Source of the DNA: SIG455 sp045646385
GTDB lineage: Bacteria > Bacillota > Clostridia > UMGS1810
Assembly: GCA_045646385.1 (NCBI GenBank)
Contig: JAZRKQ010000011.1
Span: 1-64,000, forward strand
Direction of reading: 5' to 3'
Length of the DNA: 64,000 nucleotides
The notes below the pieces were generated by a model. That model did no database searches. It was not told where the DNA came from and saw only the letters and a program-made list of their open reading frames with translations. Of the stretch, positions 8,071-16,247 are shown in pieces. The position numbers were made by a program, and so were the translations under genes. The stretch's first letter is position 1. Each line of letters starts with the position of its first letter.

Positions 8071-10710
8071 ATGGATATAAAGACGTATGAGATAGTAGAC
8101 AGCGTAGAAAACCTTGAGAAAGCCATTGCACACACTAAAGAAGCACAGAAAATCTTTGCAACCTACACACAGGAGCAGGTTGATAAAATCTTTCTTGCTG
8201 CCGCATCTGCGGCAAATAAGGCAAGAATTCCGCTTGCTAAAATGGCTGTTGAAGAAACCGGAATGGGTATTATAGAAGATAAAGTTATCAAAAACAACTA
8301 TGCAGCAGAGTATATTTACAATGCATATAAAGATACAAAAACCTGTGGTGTTATAGAAGAAGATAAAGCCTATGGTATTAAAAAAATTGCCGAGCCTATC
8401 GGCGTAATTGCCGCAGTTATTCCAACAACCAACCCCACATCTACCGCCATATTTAAATGCTTGCTTGCACTTAAAACTCGAAATGCCATTATAATCTCTC
8501 CACACCCCAGAGCAAAAAATTCTACAATTGCTGCTGCAAAACTTGTTCTGGAAGCCGCAGTTAAAGCAGGCGCACCCGAGGGCATTATAGATTGGATTGA
8601 TGTTCCAAGCCTTGATATGACCAATACTGTTATGAAAGAGGCAGATATAATCCTTGCAACGGGCGGTCCGGGTATGGTTAAGGCGGCATATTCAAGCGGT
8701 AAGCCAGCCCTTGGCGTTGGTGCCGGTAATACTCCTGCCATCATTGACGAAAGTGCAGATATTATGCTTGCAGTAAATTCTATTATCCATTCAAAGACTT
8801 TTGATAACGGTATGATTTGCGCATCTGAGCAGTCTGTAATTGTTTCAGAGACCATATATAATGATGTCAAGAAAGAGTTTGCCGCACGCGGTTGCTATTT
8901 CTTAAAAGCAGACGAAACCGAAAAGGTTAGAAAAACCATTATCATAAACGGAGCATTAAACGCTAAAATAGTTGGTCAGCCGGCTGCAAAAATTGCAGAA
9001 CTTGCAGGTGTAAAAGTGCCTGAAGGAACAAAAATCCTTATCGGCGAAGTTGAGTCAGTTGAACTTTCTGAAGAATTTGCACACGAAAAACTCTCTCCGG
9101 TTCTTGCAATGTATAAAGCAAAAAACTTTGAAGATGCACTTGACAAAGCAGAAAGACTTGTTAAAGACGGCGGCTTTGGTCACACATCTTCCGTATACCT
9201 CAACGAAATAACCGAAGCAGATAAATTAAACGAATTTGCTATGCGTATGAAAACCTGCCGAATTCTGGTAAATACTCCTTCTTCACACGGCGGTATCGGT
9301 GATTTGTATAACTTCAAACTTGCTCCCTCACTCACACTCGGTTGCGGTTCTTGGGGAGGTAACACGGTATCGGATAACGTAGGCGTAAAACATCTTTTAA
9401 ATATTAAAACTGTTGCAGAAAGAAGGGAAAATATGCTCTGGTTCCGTGCACCCCAAAAGGTATATATTAAAAAAGGCTGTCTGCCTGTTGCACTTGACGA
9501 ACTTAAAAATGTAATGGGCAAAAAGAGAGCCTTTATCGTAACCGACACTTTCCTTTATGAAAACGGTTATACAAAACCTATTACAGATAAACTTGACGAA
9601 ATGGGTATTGTTCATACAACTTTCTTTGATGTTCAGCCTGACCCCACACTTGCAAATGCTAAGAATGGCGCTGCACAGATGGCAGCATTTAAACCTGACA
9701 CAATCATCGCACTTGGTGGCGGCAGCGCAATGGACGCAGCAAAAATTATGTGGGTACTTTACGAACACCCCGAAGCAGATTTTATGGATATGGCGATGCG
9801 CTTTATAGATATCCGTAAACGTGTCTACACTTTTCCGAAAATGGGCGAAAAAGCATACTTCATTGCAGTTCCTACCTCTGCGGGTACAGGTTCTGAAGTT
9901 ACACCTTTTGCGGTTATTACAGACGAGGCAACAGGTGTTAAATATCCACTTGCAGATTATGAACTTCTTCCCAATATGGCGATTATTGATACAGATTTTC
10001 ATATGTCTGCACCTAAAGGCTTAACCGCTGCATCGGGCATAGACGCCGTAACACACGCAGTTGAAGCATATGCTGCAATGCTGGCTACAGATTATACAGA
10101 CGGATTGGCGCTTAAAGCACTTAAAACTATATTTGAGTATCTGCCACGCGCATACGAAAACGGACAGACGGACGTAGTTGCAAGAGAGAGAATGGCTAAT
10201 GCCGCAACTATGGCAGGTATGGCATTTGCAAATGCATTTTTGGGTGTATGCCACTCTATGGCGCATAAACTTGGTGCATTCCATCATTTACCTCACGGTG
10301 TGGCAAATGCTCTTATGATTGAAGAAGTTCTTCGCTTTAATGCCGCGGAAGCACCCGTTAAAATGGGTACTTTTTCTCAGTACGACCATCCGCATACACT
10401 TGCACGTTATGCAGAAATTGCAGATTACCTTGGCCTTGGCGGCAAAACAGATGCCGAAAAACTTGAAAAACTTATAAAAGCAATAAATGACCTTAAAACA
10501 AAAGTTGGAATCAAGGAAACAATCAAAGACTACGGCATAGATGAAAAAGTATTCCTTGAAAATCTTGACGAGATGGTAGAGCAGGCATTTGACGACCAAT
10601 GCACAGGCGCTAACCCAAGATATCCGCTTATGAGCGAAATTAAGCAGATGTATCTTAATGCGTATTACGGCAAGCATTTTGAAGAACCCAAATTGCCCAA
10701 GAAGGCGTGA
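8071..10710 (+). CDS. adhE: Bifunctional acetaldehyde-CoA/alcohol dehydrogenase AdhE
   Basis: Reduces acetyl-CoA to acetaldehyde and then ethanol with two NADH, the main redox outlet in fermentation; it forms cytosolic spirosomes. The 879-residue length is typical. Residues 1 to about 440 are an aldehyde dehydrogenase domain with the catalytic cysteine at 250 (NGMICASEQ) and GVGAGNTP at 215-222. After a linker, the iron-dependent alcohol dehydrogenase domain has GGGSAMDAAK, PTSAGTGSEVTPF, GIDAVTHAVEAY and the histidine-rich HKLGAFHHLPHG that binds iron. The ribosome site AGGAGG is 6 nt upstream of the ATG. A predicted Rex operator controls it, and the gene for a small phosphotransferase follows after 14 nt. 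Confidence 0.97.
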   Translation: MDIKTYEIVDSVENLEKAIAHTKEAQKIFATYTQEQVDKIFLAAASAANKARIPLAKMAVEETGMGIIEDKVIKNNYAAEYIYNAYKDTKTCGVIEEDKAYGIKKIAEPIGVIAAVIPTTNPTSTAIFKCLLALKTRNAIIISPHPRAKNSTIAAAKLVLEAAVKAGAPEGIIDWIDVPSLDMTNTVMKEADIILATGGPGMVKAAYSSGKPALGVGAGNTPAIIDESADIMLAVNSIIHSKTFDNGMICASEQSVIVSETIYNDVKKEFAARGCYFLKADETEKVRKTIIINGALNAKIVGQPAAKIAELAGVKVPEGTKILIGEVESVELSEEFAHEKLSPVLAMYKAKNFEDALDKAERLVKDGGFGHTSSVYLNEITEADKLNEFAMRMKTCRILVNTPSSHGGIGDLYNFKLAPSLTLGCGSWGGNTVSDNVGVKHLLNIKTVAERRENMLWFRAPQKVYIKKGCLPVALDELKNVMGKKRAFIVTDTFLYENGYTKPITDKLDEMGIVHTTFFDVQPDPTLANAKNGAAQMAAFKPDTIIALGGGSAMDAAKIMWVLYEHPEADFMDMAMRFIDIRKRVYTFPKMGEKAYFIAVPTSAGTGSEVTPFAVITDEATGVKYPLADYELLPNMAIIDTDFHMSAPKGLTAASGIDAVTHAVEAYAAMLATDYTDGLALKALKTIFEYLPRAYENGQTDVVARERMANAATMAGMAFANAFLGVCHSMAHKLGAFHHLPHGVANALMIEEVLRFNAAEAPVKMGTFSQYDHPHTLARYAEIADYLGLGGKTDAEKLEKLIKAINDLKTKVGIKETIKDYGIDEKVFLENLDEMVEQAFDDQCTGANPRYPLMSEIKQMYLNAYYGKHFEEPKLPKKA

Positions 10711-10724
10711 AGGAGGTAAATGTG

Positions 10725-11474
10725 ATGAAATTAGATAATGTAATAGCAGAAAGAAAAAATAAAAAAATTTATCGTGACGGGGATATATGTATAAAAGTTT
10801 TTGATACAAATTATTCAAAAGCAGATGTTTTGAATGAAGCGCTCAATCAGGCGCGTATTGAAGAAACTGGCCTTAATATCCCTAAAATTTTAGAGGTTAT
10901 GACAGTAGACGGCAAGTGGACTATTGTTACCGAGTTTATAGAGGGCAAAACTCTTGCACAACTTATGGAGGAAACTCCCGATAAAAAAGACGAATATCTT
11001 GAACTTTTGGTAGATTTGCAACTTGAAGTGCACACAAAAACAAGTCCGCTTTTAAATAAACTAAAAGATAAAATGAACCGTAAAATCAGTGAAACTGACC
11101 TCGATGCAACCACACGTTATGAACTGCACACAAGGCTTGAGGGTATGCCCAAACACAAAAAAGTATGTCACGGAGATTTTAACCCGTCAAACATCATTAT
11201 AACCGATGACGGCAAGGCATATATACTTGACTGGGCTCACGCAACTCAAGGTAATGCTTCTGCAGATGCCGCAAGAACGTATTTGCTTTTCTGCCTTGAC
11301 GGAGATGAAGATACGGCTAAAAAGTATCTTGACTTGTTCTGTAAAAAAAGCGATACCGCTAAACAGTACGTGCAGAAATGGATGCCGATTGTTGCAGCAT
11401 CACAGTCAGTTAAAGGGCACGAGCATGAACGCGAATTTTTAATGTCGTGGGTAAACGTGGTTGATTACGAATAA
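10725..11474 (+). CDS. APH/choline kinase-fold phosphotransferase, substrate unknown
   Basis: A 249-residue protein kinase-like fold enzyme. The ATG at 10725 is 8 nt after AGGAGG; the in-frame GTG at 10707 lies before that site. The Brenner motif HGDFNPSN is near residue 149, and ILDWAHA, bearing the metal-binding aspartate, is near 169; both are needed for phosphotransfer, so it looks active. The family includes aminoglycoside, choline, homoserine and fructosamine kinases, and nothing here picks one. It sits 14 nt after adhE with no promoter between, so it is presumably expressed with adhE. I do not think this is a resistance gene on present evidence. Confidence 0.75.
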   Translation: MKLDNVIAERKNKKIYRDGDICIKVFDTNYSKADVLNEALNQARIEETGLNIPKILEVMTVDGKWTIVTEFIEGKTLAQLMEETPDKKDEYLELLVDLQLEVHTKTSPLLNKLKDKMNRKISETDLDATTRYELHTRLEGMPKHKKVCHGDFNPSNIIITDDGKAYILDWAHATQGNASADAARTYLLFCLDGDEDTAKKYLDLFCKKSDTAKQYVQKWMPIVAASQSVKGHEHEREFLMSWVNVVDYE

Positions 11475-11485
11475 TAATTAAACAC

Positions 11486-11517
11486 AAAAAAGGCTGAACA
11501 TTAAGTTCAGCCTTTTT
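11486..11517. terminator. Bidirectional terminator between the phosphotransferase gene and glyS
   Basis: AAAAAGGCTGAAC and GTTCAGCCTTTTT form a strong stem that serves both convergent genes. Confidence 0.9.
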
Positions 11518-11532
11518 AAATTTGCAATAAGA

Positions 11533-12924
11533 TTAAAATTCAAGTTTGCTTTCGATATAGGGGATAAGTTCGTCGATTTTAAGTGTAATCTGCTCCATAG
11601 TGTCACGGTCACGAACTGTAACTGTGTCGTTTTCCTCGGAATCAAAATCGTATGTTACGCAGAAGGGAGTACCAATCTCGTCCTGTCTGCGATATCTTTT
11701 ACCGATACTTCCTGCATCGTCATATTCGCACATAAACTTAGAGGCAAGTTTTTCGTAAAGTTTTTTAGCATTATCGCCGAGTTTTTTAGAAAGCGGCAGA
11801 ACTGCAACTTTAACAGGTGCCAAAGCAGGGTGCAGGCGCATAACAACACGTGTGTCACCGTCGCCAACTGTTTCTTCATCGTATGCTTCAACTAAGAATG
11901 CCAAAGCAACACGGTCAGCACCGAGTGACGGCTCAACGCAGTAAGGAACGTATTTTTCGTTTGTAATCGGGTCTGTGTATTCCATAGACTCGCCTGAGTG
12001 CTGCATATGCTGTTTAAGGTCAAAGTCTGTTCTGTCAGCAATACCCCACAACTCGCCCCAACCAAACGGGAACATAAATTCGATGTCAGTTGTTGCGTTG
12101 CTGTAGTGAGAAAGTTCTTCGGGAGAGTGGTCACGGAGTTTTATATTCTCTTCTTTAATACCGAGAGAGAGCAACCAGTTTTTGCAGAAATCTTTCCAGT
12201 ATGCAAACCATTCAAGGTCAGTTCCGGGAGCGCAGAAGAACTCAAGTTCCATCTGCTCAAACTCTCTTGTACGGAAGATAAAGTTACCAGGTGTAATTTC
12301 GTTTCTGAAAGATTTACCTATCTGACCGATACCGAAAGGCACTTTTTTGCGTGTTGTACGCTGAACGCTTTTAAAGTTTACAAATATACCCTGTGCAGTT
12401 TCGGGGCGGAGATACAGTTCAGATGTAGAATCCTCTGTAACGCCCTGGAAAGTTTTGAACATCAGGTTAAATTTGCGGATATCTGTATAGTTGAGTTTAC
12501 CGCATTTGGGGCAAACAACATTGTTTTCTTTGATAAATTCGAGCATTTTTTCATTGCTCCAGCCGTCTGCAGTAACGGTTTCGCCTTTTTCGTGGAAGAA
12601 ATCCTCGATAAGTTTGTCTGCACGGTGTCTGCTTTTGCACTCTTTACAGTCGAGCAGAGGGTCGGAGAATCCGCCAACGTGACCCGAAGCCACCCAAACC
12701 TGAGGGTTCATAAGAATTGCTGCATCCTGACCTACGTTATAAGGTGATTCCTGAATAAATTTTTTCCACCATGCCTTTTTTACGTTGTTTTTGAATTCAA
12801 CGCCCAAAGGACCGTAATCCCAAGAGTTAGCCAAGCCGCCGTATATCTCAGAACCAGGATACACAAATCCACGACCTTTGCATAAGGCAACTATTTTTTC
12901 CATAGTTTTTTCAGTATTTAACAT
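11533..12924 (-). CDS. glyS: Glycyl-tRNA synthetase, single-chain class II type
   Basis: Charges tRNA-Gly with glycine in the cytosol. The 463-residue homodimeric (eukaryote-like) form is present, not the alpha2beta2 type. The ATG at 12924 follows TTGGAGG by about 8 nt; the TTG at 12939 is inside the ribosome site. Class II features are visible: the N-terminal KGRGFVYPGSEIYGG, a zinc-binding CKECKSRH/CPKCGK insertion, motif 2 around FRNEITPGNFIFRTREFEQMELEFF, and motif 3 near VEPSLGADR, followed by an anticodon-binding domain. I split motif 2 here only by description. The promoter is at 12960-12988 and the leader is too short for a T-box. Confidence 0.96.
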   Translation of the reverse strand: MLNTEKTMEKIVALCKGRGFVYPGSEIYGGLANSWDYGPLGVEFKNNVKKAWWKKFIQESPYNVGQDAAILMNPQVWVASGHVGGFSDPLLDCKECKSRHRADKLIEDFFHEKGETVTADGWSNEKMLEFIKENNVVCPKCGKLNYTDIRKFNLMFKTFQGVTEDSTSELYLRPETAQGIFVNFKSVQRTTRKKVPFGIGQIGKSFRNEITPGNFIFRTREFEQMELEFFCAPGTDLEWFAYWKDFCKNWLLSLGIKEENIKLRDHSPEELSHYSNATTDIEFMFPFGWGELWGIADRTDFDLKQHMQHSGESMEYTDPITNEKYVPYCVEPSLGADRVALAFLVEAYDEETVGDGDTRVVMRLHPALAPVKVAVLPLSKKLGDNAKKLYEKLASKFMCEYDDAGSIGKRYRRQDEIGTPFCVTYDFDSEENDTVTVRDRDTMEQITLKIDELIPYIESKLEF

Positions 12925-12959
12925 TATATATGCCTCCAATATGTTATTAACTAACTACC

Positions 12960-12988
12960 ATTTTAAAGAAGTAAAATGCTTTTGTCAA
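12960..12988 (-). promoter_or_regulatory. glyS promoter
   Basis: Read on the minus strand, TTGACA (12983-12988) and TAAAAT (12960-12965) are 17 bp apart. The leader to the ATG at 12924 is only about 30 nt. Confidence 0.8.
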
Positions 12989-13039
12989 GGCATATTTTGA
13001 TTTTCGGCATAATAATGATATTTTAAAGGCGGTTGATGT

Positions 13040-14113
13040 ATGAATAGAGAAGATTTGACGAATGTTTTTAAAATTTTTTTGTGCTGTGTAGGCGCTATTA
13101 TCGGTGCCGGTTTTGCCACGGGACAGGAAATCATGAGTTTTTTTGTAAATTACGGAAAAGCAGGTGTTGCAGGAGTAGTGCTCAGCGGAGTTCTGTTTTT
13201 TGCATTTGTGTATGTTACACTAAAAAAAATCTGTATGTATAATATAACGTCGCTTGACGGATATTTTGCAGATATTGCAGGACGCGGTACGGCTTTGTTT
13301 ATTCAGGCGGTTTCGTACGGATTTATGTTTGCTTCGTTCGCCGTTATGGTATCTGGCAGCGGTGCTGTGGCAGAGCAACTTTTCGGTATGAATACTCTTG
13401 GTATAATTTTTATGGCGGTACTGTGCTTTGTTGTGTTTTTAAATGGGGTGGACGGTATGGTTGCCGTTAATGCAATTATGACTCCGCTCATTACTATAGG
13501 CATAATAATAGTCGGAATATTTGCAATCGTTTTTGAAAGTACAGACGTTTTTTCGGCATATGGCATATTAAAACCCATAACGGATAATTTTTTTGTTTCT
13601 GCAGTTGTATATGTAAGTTATAATACAGTTACACTTATAGGAATACTTCTGCCGCTTAAAGACCGTATAACATCGGGAAAAGTGGTGTTTTTTTCTGCAC
13701 TTTTAAGCGGAGGTGTACTGGCACTTATGGGGTTAATGCTATGGGCGGCAATGTGGATTTTCAGAACTGAACTTGTAAGTATAGACGTGCCTATGCTTTT
13801 TATTGCCGATAAAGCAGGACCGGTTATGCGTTATGGTTATGCGGCAGTTCTCTATATGGCTATGATAACTACCGCTGTGTCGTCAGGCTTTGCGTTTTTA
13901 AGTTTTTTGAAAAAGCATATCCGTATAAGCAATGCAGTGTTATCTGCAGTTATGTGTGTTGTTGCGGTTCCTTTGGCATACGTGGGCTTTTCGGATTTGG
14001 TAGATAAACTGTACAGATTTTTCGGCTTTTTGGGTGCTTTTGTGCTTGCAGTTGTATTTTTAGATGGAATAAAACTTAAAATATGGAAAAAATACTTGAC
14101 AAATAAAAAATAA
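13040..14113 (+). CDS. YkvI-like multi-pass membrane protein
   Basis: A 357-residue integral membrane protein with about ten hydrophobic segments. The N-terminal GAIIGAGFATGQEIMSFF, with a broken first helix rich in glycine, is typical of the YkvI family, which is distantly related to APC/LeuT-type transporters. The substrate is not established for the family. Ribosome site AAAGGCGG is 7 nt upstream of the ATG. The gene is divergent from glyS, and its last codons contain the -35 box of the following tRNA promoter. Confidence 0.75.
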   Translation: MNREDLTNVFKIFLCCVGAIIGAGFATGQEIMSFFVNYGKAGVAGVVLSGVLFFAFVYVTLKKICMYNITSLDGYFADIAGRGTALFIQAVSYGFMFASFAVMVSGSGAVAEQLFGMNTLGIIFMAVLCFVVFLNGVDGMVAVNAIMTPLITIGIIIVGIFAIVFESTDVFSAYGILKPITDNFFVSAVVYVSYNTVTLIGILLPLKDRITSGKVVFFSALLSGGVLALMGLMLWAAMWIFRTELVSIDVPMLFIADKAGPVMRYGYAAVLYMAMITTAVSSGFAFLSFLKKHIRISNAVLSAVMCVVAVPLAYVGFSDLVDKLYRFFGFLGAFVLAVVFLDGIKLKIWKKYLTNKK

Positions 14114-14124
14114 TATATTAAAAT
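14096..14124 (+). promoter_or_regulatory. Promoter of tRNA-Pro
   Basis: TTGACA (14096-14101) and TAAAAT (14119-14124), 17 bp apart. The -35 overlaps the end of the YkvI-like gene. Confidence 0.75.
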
Positions 14125-14139
14125 GGGTATTGTGCTTTT

Positions 14140-14212
14140 CGAGGTGTGGCGCAGTTGGTAGCGCGCGTGGTTTGGGACCATGAGGCCGCAGGTTCGAGCC
14201 CTGTCACCTCGA
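14140..14212 (+). tRNA. tRNA-Pro (anticodon TGG)
   Basis: The acceptor CGAGGTG pairs with CACCTCG; the anticodon loop TTTGGGA carries TGG; the T arm has GGTTCGAGCCC. CCA is not encoded. Confidence 0.95.
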
Positions 14213-14246
14213 TTAAAAACTTTTTTTAAAAATATTAAAAAAGTTC

Positions 14247-14275
14247 TTGACTTTGTCCAAAGTATGTGTTATTAT
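14247..14275 (+). promoter_or_regulatory. Promoter of tRNA-Thr and probably tRNA-Tyr
   Basis: TTGACT (14247-14252) and TATTAT (14270-14275) are 17 bp apart; a TATAAT at 14273-14278 overlaps, so the exact -10 is uncertain. Confidence 0.6.
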
Positions 14276-14288
14276 AATTCTTGGATTT

Positions 14289-14361
14289 GCTGGTGTAGCT
14301 CAATCGGTAGAGCAGCTGATTTGTAATCAGCAGGTTACAGGTTCAAGTCCTGCCACCAGCT
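14289..14361 (+). tRNA. tRNA-Thr (anticodon TGT)
   Basis: The acceptor GCTGGTG pairs with CACCAGC; the anticodon loop TTTGTAA carries TGT; the T arm has GGTTCAAGTCC. CCA is not encoded. Confidence 0.95.
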
Positions 14362-14386
14362 TTTCTTTTTTTGTAATTTAATATTT

Positions 14387-14468
14387 GGGAGGGTTCCCGA
14401 GTGGCCAAAGGGGGCAGACTGTAAATCTGTTGTCTCTGACTTCGATGGTTCGAATCCATCTCCTCCCA
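14387..14468 (+). tRNA. tRNA-Tyr (anticodon GTA)
   Basis: A class II tRNA of 82 nt with a long variable arm. The acceptor GGGAGGG pairs with TCCTCCC (one G-U pair); the anticodon stem CAGA-loop CTGTAAA gives GTA; the T arm has GGTTCGAATCC. It lies 25 nt after tRNA-Thr and is likely co-transcribed. Confidence 0.94.
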
Positions 14469-14473
14469 TAACC

Positions 14474-14517
14474 AAAACAGAACGATTTAGATGATAATCT
14501 AAGTCGTTCTGTTTTTT
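14474..14517 (+). terminator. Terminator of the tRNA transcript
   Basis: A long stem of AAAACAGAACGA continued by TTAGAT pairs with ATCTAA continued by TCGTTCTGTTTT (one mismatch), followed by T residues. Confidence 0.9.
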
Positions 14518-14538
14518 TATAAAAATTTCTTAAAACCA

Positions 14539-14567
14539 TTGAAAAGTATTTTAAGATGTGATATAAT
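14539..14567 (+). promoter_or_regulatory. Promoter of the thiamine operon
   Basis: TTGAAA (14539-14544) and perfect TATAAT (14562-14567) are 17 bp apart, a few bases upstream of the riboswitch. Confidence 0.85.
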
Positions 14568-14583
14568 ATGATAAACTTAATAA

Positions 14584-14668
14584 ACGGGAGCTTGTATACA
14601 GGCTGAGAGGAAGGTGTGACCTTCGACCGAGAACCTGATTTGGATAATGCCAACGTAGGGATGCCTGA
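14584..14668 (+). ncRNA. TPP riboswitch (THI element) aptamer
   Basis: All hallmark blocks are present in order: GGGAGC, CTGAGA (14603-14608), a variable P3 hairpin (AAGGTGTGACCTT), ACC-gagAACCTGAT, GGATAATGCCAACGTAGGGA. It senses thiamine pyrophosphate. The terminator at 14700-14731 indicates transcriptional control of thiM-thiE-thiD. Confidence 0.96.
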
Positions 14669-14699
14669 TACATAGTGTTAGGAGGAACAGAGAACTTTT

Positions 14700-14731
14700 A
14701 GGAAGTTACCAAATCGGTAACTTCCTTTTTT
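14700..14731 (+). terminator. Riboswitch-controlled terminator
   Basis: GGAAGTTACC (14701-14710), a 5-nt loop, GGTAACTTCC (14716-14725) and a T6 run. It lies 64 nt upstream of thiM, so TPP binding should stop transcription before the operon. Confidence 0.92.
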
Positions 14732-14794
14732 GTTTGGCACGGTTTGTTATTAAGTTAATAAACAGCCGATAATTACGGCAGAAAGAGGTAGAAT

Positions 14795-15616
14795 ATGTTA
14801 GGAAATTGTCTTGAAAACGTAAGGAGAAAAATGCCGCTTGTACATAACATAACAAATTATGTTACGGTTAATGATGTGGCAAATGCATTACTTGCTTGTG
14901 GAGGAAGTCCGATTATGTCGGATGAGCCTGGTGATGTTGAGGATATTACCTCTATATGTGGAGGACTCAATATCAATATAGGTACACTTAATCAAAGAAG
15001 TATAGAGGCAATGTTTATTGCAGGAGCAAAGGCAAAGGAACTTGGTCATATAGTTTTGCTTGATCCAGTGGGTGCAGGAGCAAGTAAACTTCGCACAGAT
15101 ACAGCCATTAAAATTATGGACATAATAATACCCGATATTATTCGTGGAAATGCTTCGGAAATTAAAACTTTGGCACTTGGGTGTGGGACGACCAAGGGGG
15201 TAGATGCAGATGTTGCTGACACAGTAACAGAAGACAATCTTGAGGATATGATAAAATTTGCAAAGAATTTTTCTGAAAAAACAAAAGCAGTTATAGTAAT
15301 TACAGGTGCTATTGACCTTGTTGCAGATGCGGAAAAATGCTATGTAATTCGTAACGGATTGGCTGAAATGGGTAAAATTACGGGTACCGGTTGTCAACTT
15401 TCAGCAATTGCAACCGCTTATGCTGTGGCTAACCCTGACAATAGAACAGAAGCAGTTGCAGCAGCGGTATGTGTAATGGGTCTTGCAGGTGAAATAGGTT
15501 ATGCAAATTTGAAATCCGGTGAGGGTAACTCTACCTTACGAAATCGTATAATAGATGCCATTTATAATATGGATGCAGACATTTTAAATAAAGGAGCAAA
15601 ATATGAGGTGCGATAA
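14795..15616 (+). CDS. thiM: Hydroxyethylthiazole kinase
   Basis: Phosphorylates 4-methyl-5-(2-hydroxyethyl)thiazole, a thiamine salvage step. It is 273 residues, a normal length. HNITNYVTVNDVANALLACGGSP at the N-terminus (residues 16-38), LLDPVGAGAS and the anion-hole motif GTGCQLSA near 205 are family marks. The ATG follows AAAGAGGT by 6 nt. First gene of the TPP-riboswitch operon; it overlaps thiE by 14 nt. Confidence 0.96.
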   Translation: MLGNCLENVRRKMPLVHNITNYVTVNDVANALLACGGSPIMSDEPGDVEDITSICGGLNINIGTLNQRSIEAMFIAGAKAKELGHIVLLDPVGAGASKLRTDTAIKIMDIIIPDIIRGNASEIKTLALGCGTTKGVDADVADTVTEDNLEDMIKFAKNFSEKTKAVIVITGAIDLVADAEKCYVIRNGLAEMGKITGTGCQLSAIATAYAVANPDNRTEAVAAAVCVMGLAGEIGYANLKSGEGNSTLRNRIIDAIYNMDADILNKGAKYEVR

Positions 15617-16247
15617 AAAGAACTTGATTCTATATGCTGTTACTGACCGTACTTGGTTAAAAGGCAAGACACTTTATGAGCAAGTGGAAGAAGCGCTTAA
15701 AGGTGGAGTAACTATTGTTCAACTTCGCGAAAAGGAACTGGGTTATGACGCATTTCTTGCAGAAGCCGTTGAGATTAAAAAACTTTGCAGACAATATAAT
15801 GTTCCTTTTGTCATCAATGATAATGTCGATATTGCGGTAAAGTCAAATGCAGACGGAGTACATATAGGTCAGAAAGATATGAAGGTGGGTTATGTACGTT
15901 CTGTAATAGGGAAAAATAAAATTCTCGGAGTGTCTGCGCAAACTGTAGAACAAGCCGTACTTGCTGAAAAAATGGGAGCAGATTATTTGGGCGTTGGAGC
16001 AATTTTTGGCACAAATTCAAAAGCAGATGCAGACGATGTAAGTTTTGAGACACTTAAGGCAATATGTGATGCGGTAAATATTCCGGTTGTTGCTATTGGA
16101 GGTATTGGCGTAAGTAACATTTTAGAATTAAACGGTAGCGGCATAAGCGGAATTGCGGTTATCAGTGCTGTTTTTGGCGCAGATAATATAGAAAAAGCCA
16201 CGGTTGAGTTAAAAGAACTGGCAAAGCAGGTGGTTAAAAATGATTAA
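15603..16247 (+). CDS. thiE: Thiamine-phosphate synthase
   Basis: Joins HMP pyrophosphate and thiazole phosphate to give thiamine monophosphate. It is 214 residues, a TIM barrel. VTDRTWL near the start, VQLREKE, FVINDNVDIA, GVHIGQKD, DYLGVGAIFGTNSK and VVAIGGIG are the usual substrate-binding loops. Its ATG sits inside the end of thiM after AAAGGAGC, and its own end overlaps the next gene by 8 nt, suggesting translational coupling. Confidence 0.96.
   Translation: MRCDKKNLILYAVTDRTWLKGKTLYEQVEEALKGGVTIVQLREKELGYDAFLAEAVEIKKLCRQYNVPFVINDNVDIAVKSNADGVHIGQKDMKVGYVRSVIGKNKILGVSAQTVEQAVLAEKMGADYLGVGAIFGTNSKADADDVSFETLKAICDAVNIPVVAIGGIGVSNILELNGSGISGIAVISAVFGADNIEKATVELKELAKQVVKND

Noticed and set aside
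8308..8318. GAGTATATTTA in adhE, 11 of the 12 loop bases shared by the two hairpins
   Set aside because: It encodes conserved AdhE residues and is not within an inverted repeat, so it is likely chance in AT-rich coding DNA.
10725..11474. Antibiotic-resistance aminoglycoside phosphotransferase
   Set aside because: The Brenner motif is shared by many kinases; the location after adhE and lack of mobile context do not support a resistance role.
12925..12988. T-box riboswitch upstream of glyS
   Set aside because: The promoter leaves a leader of only about 30 nt; there is no room for a T-box.
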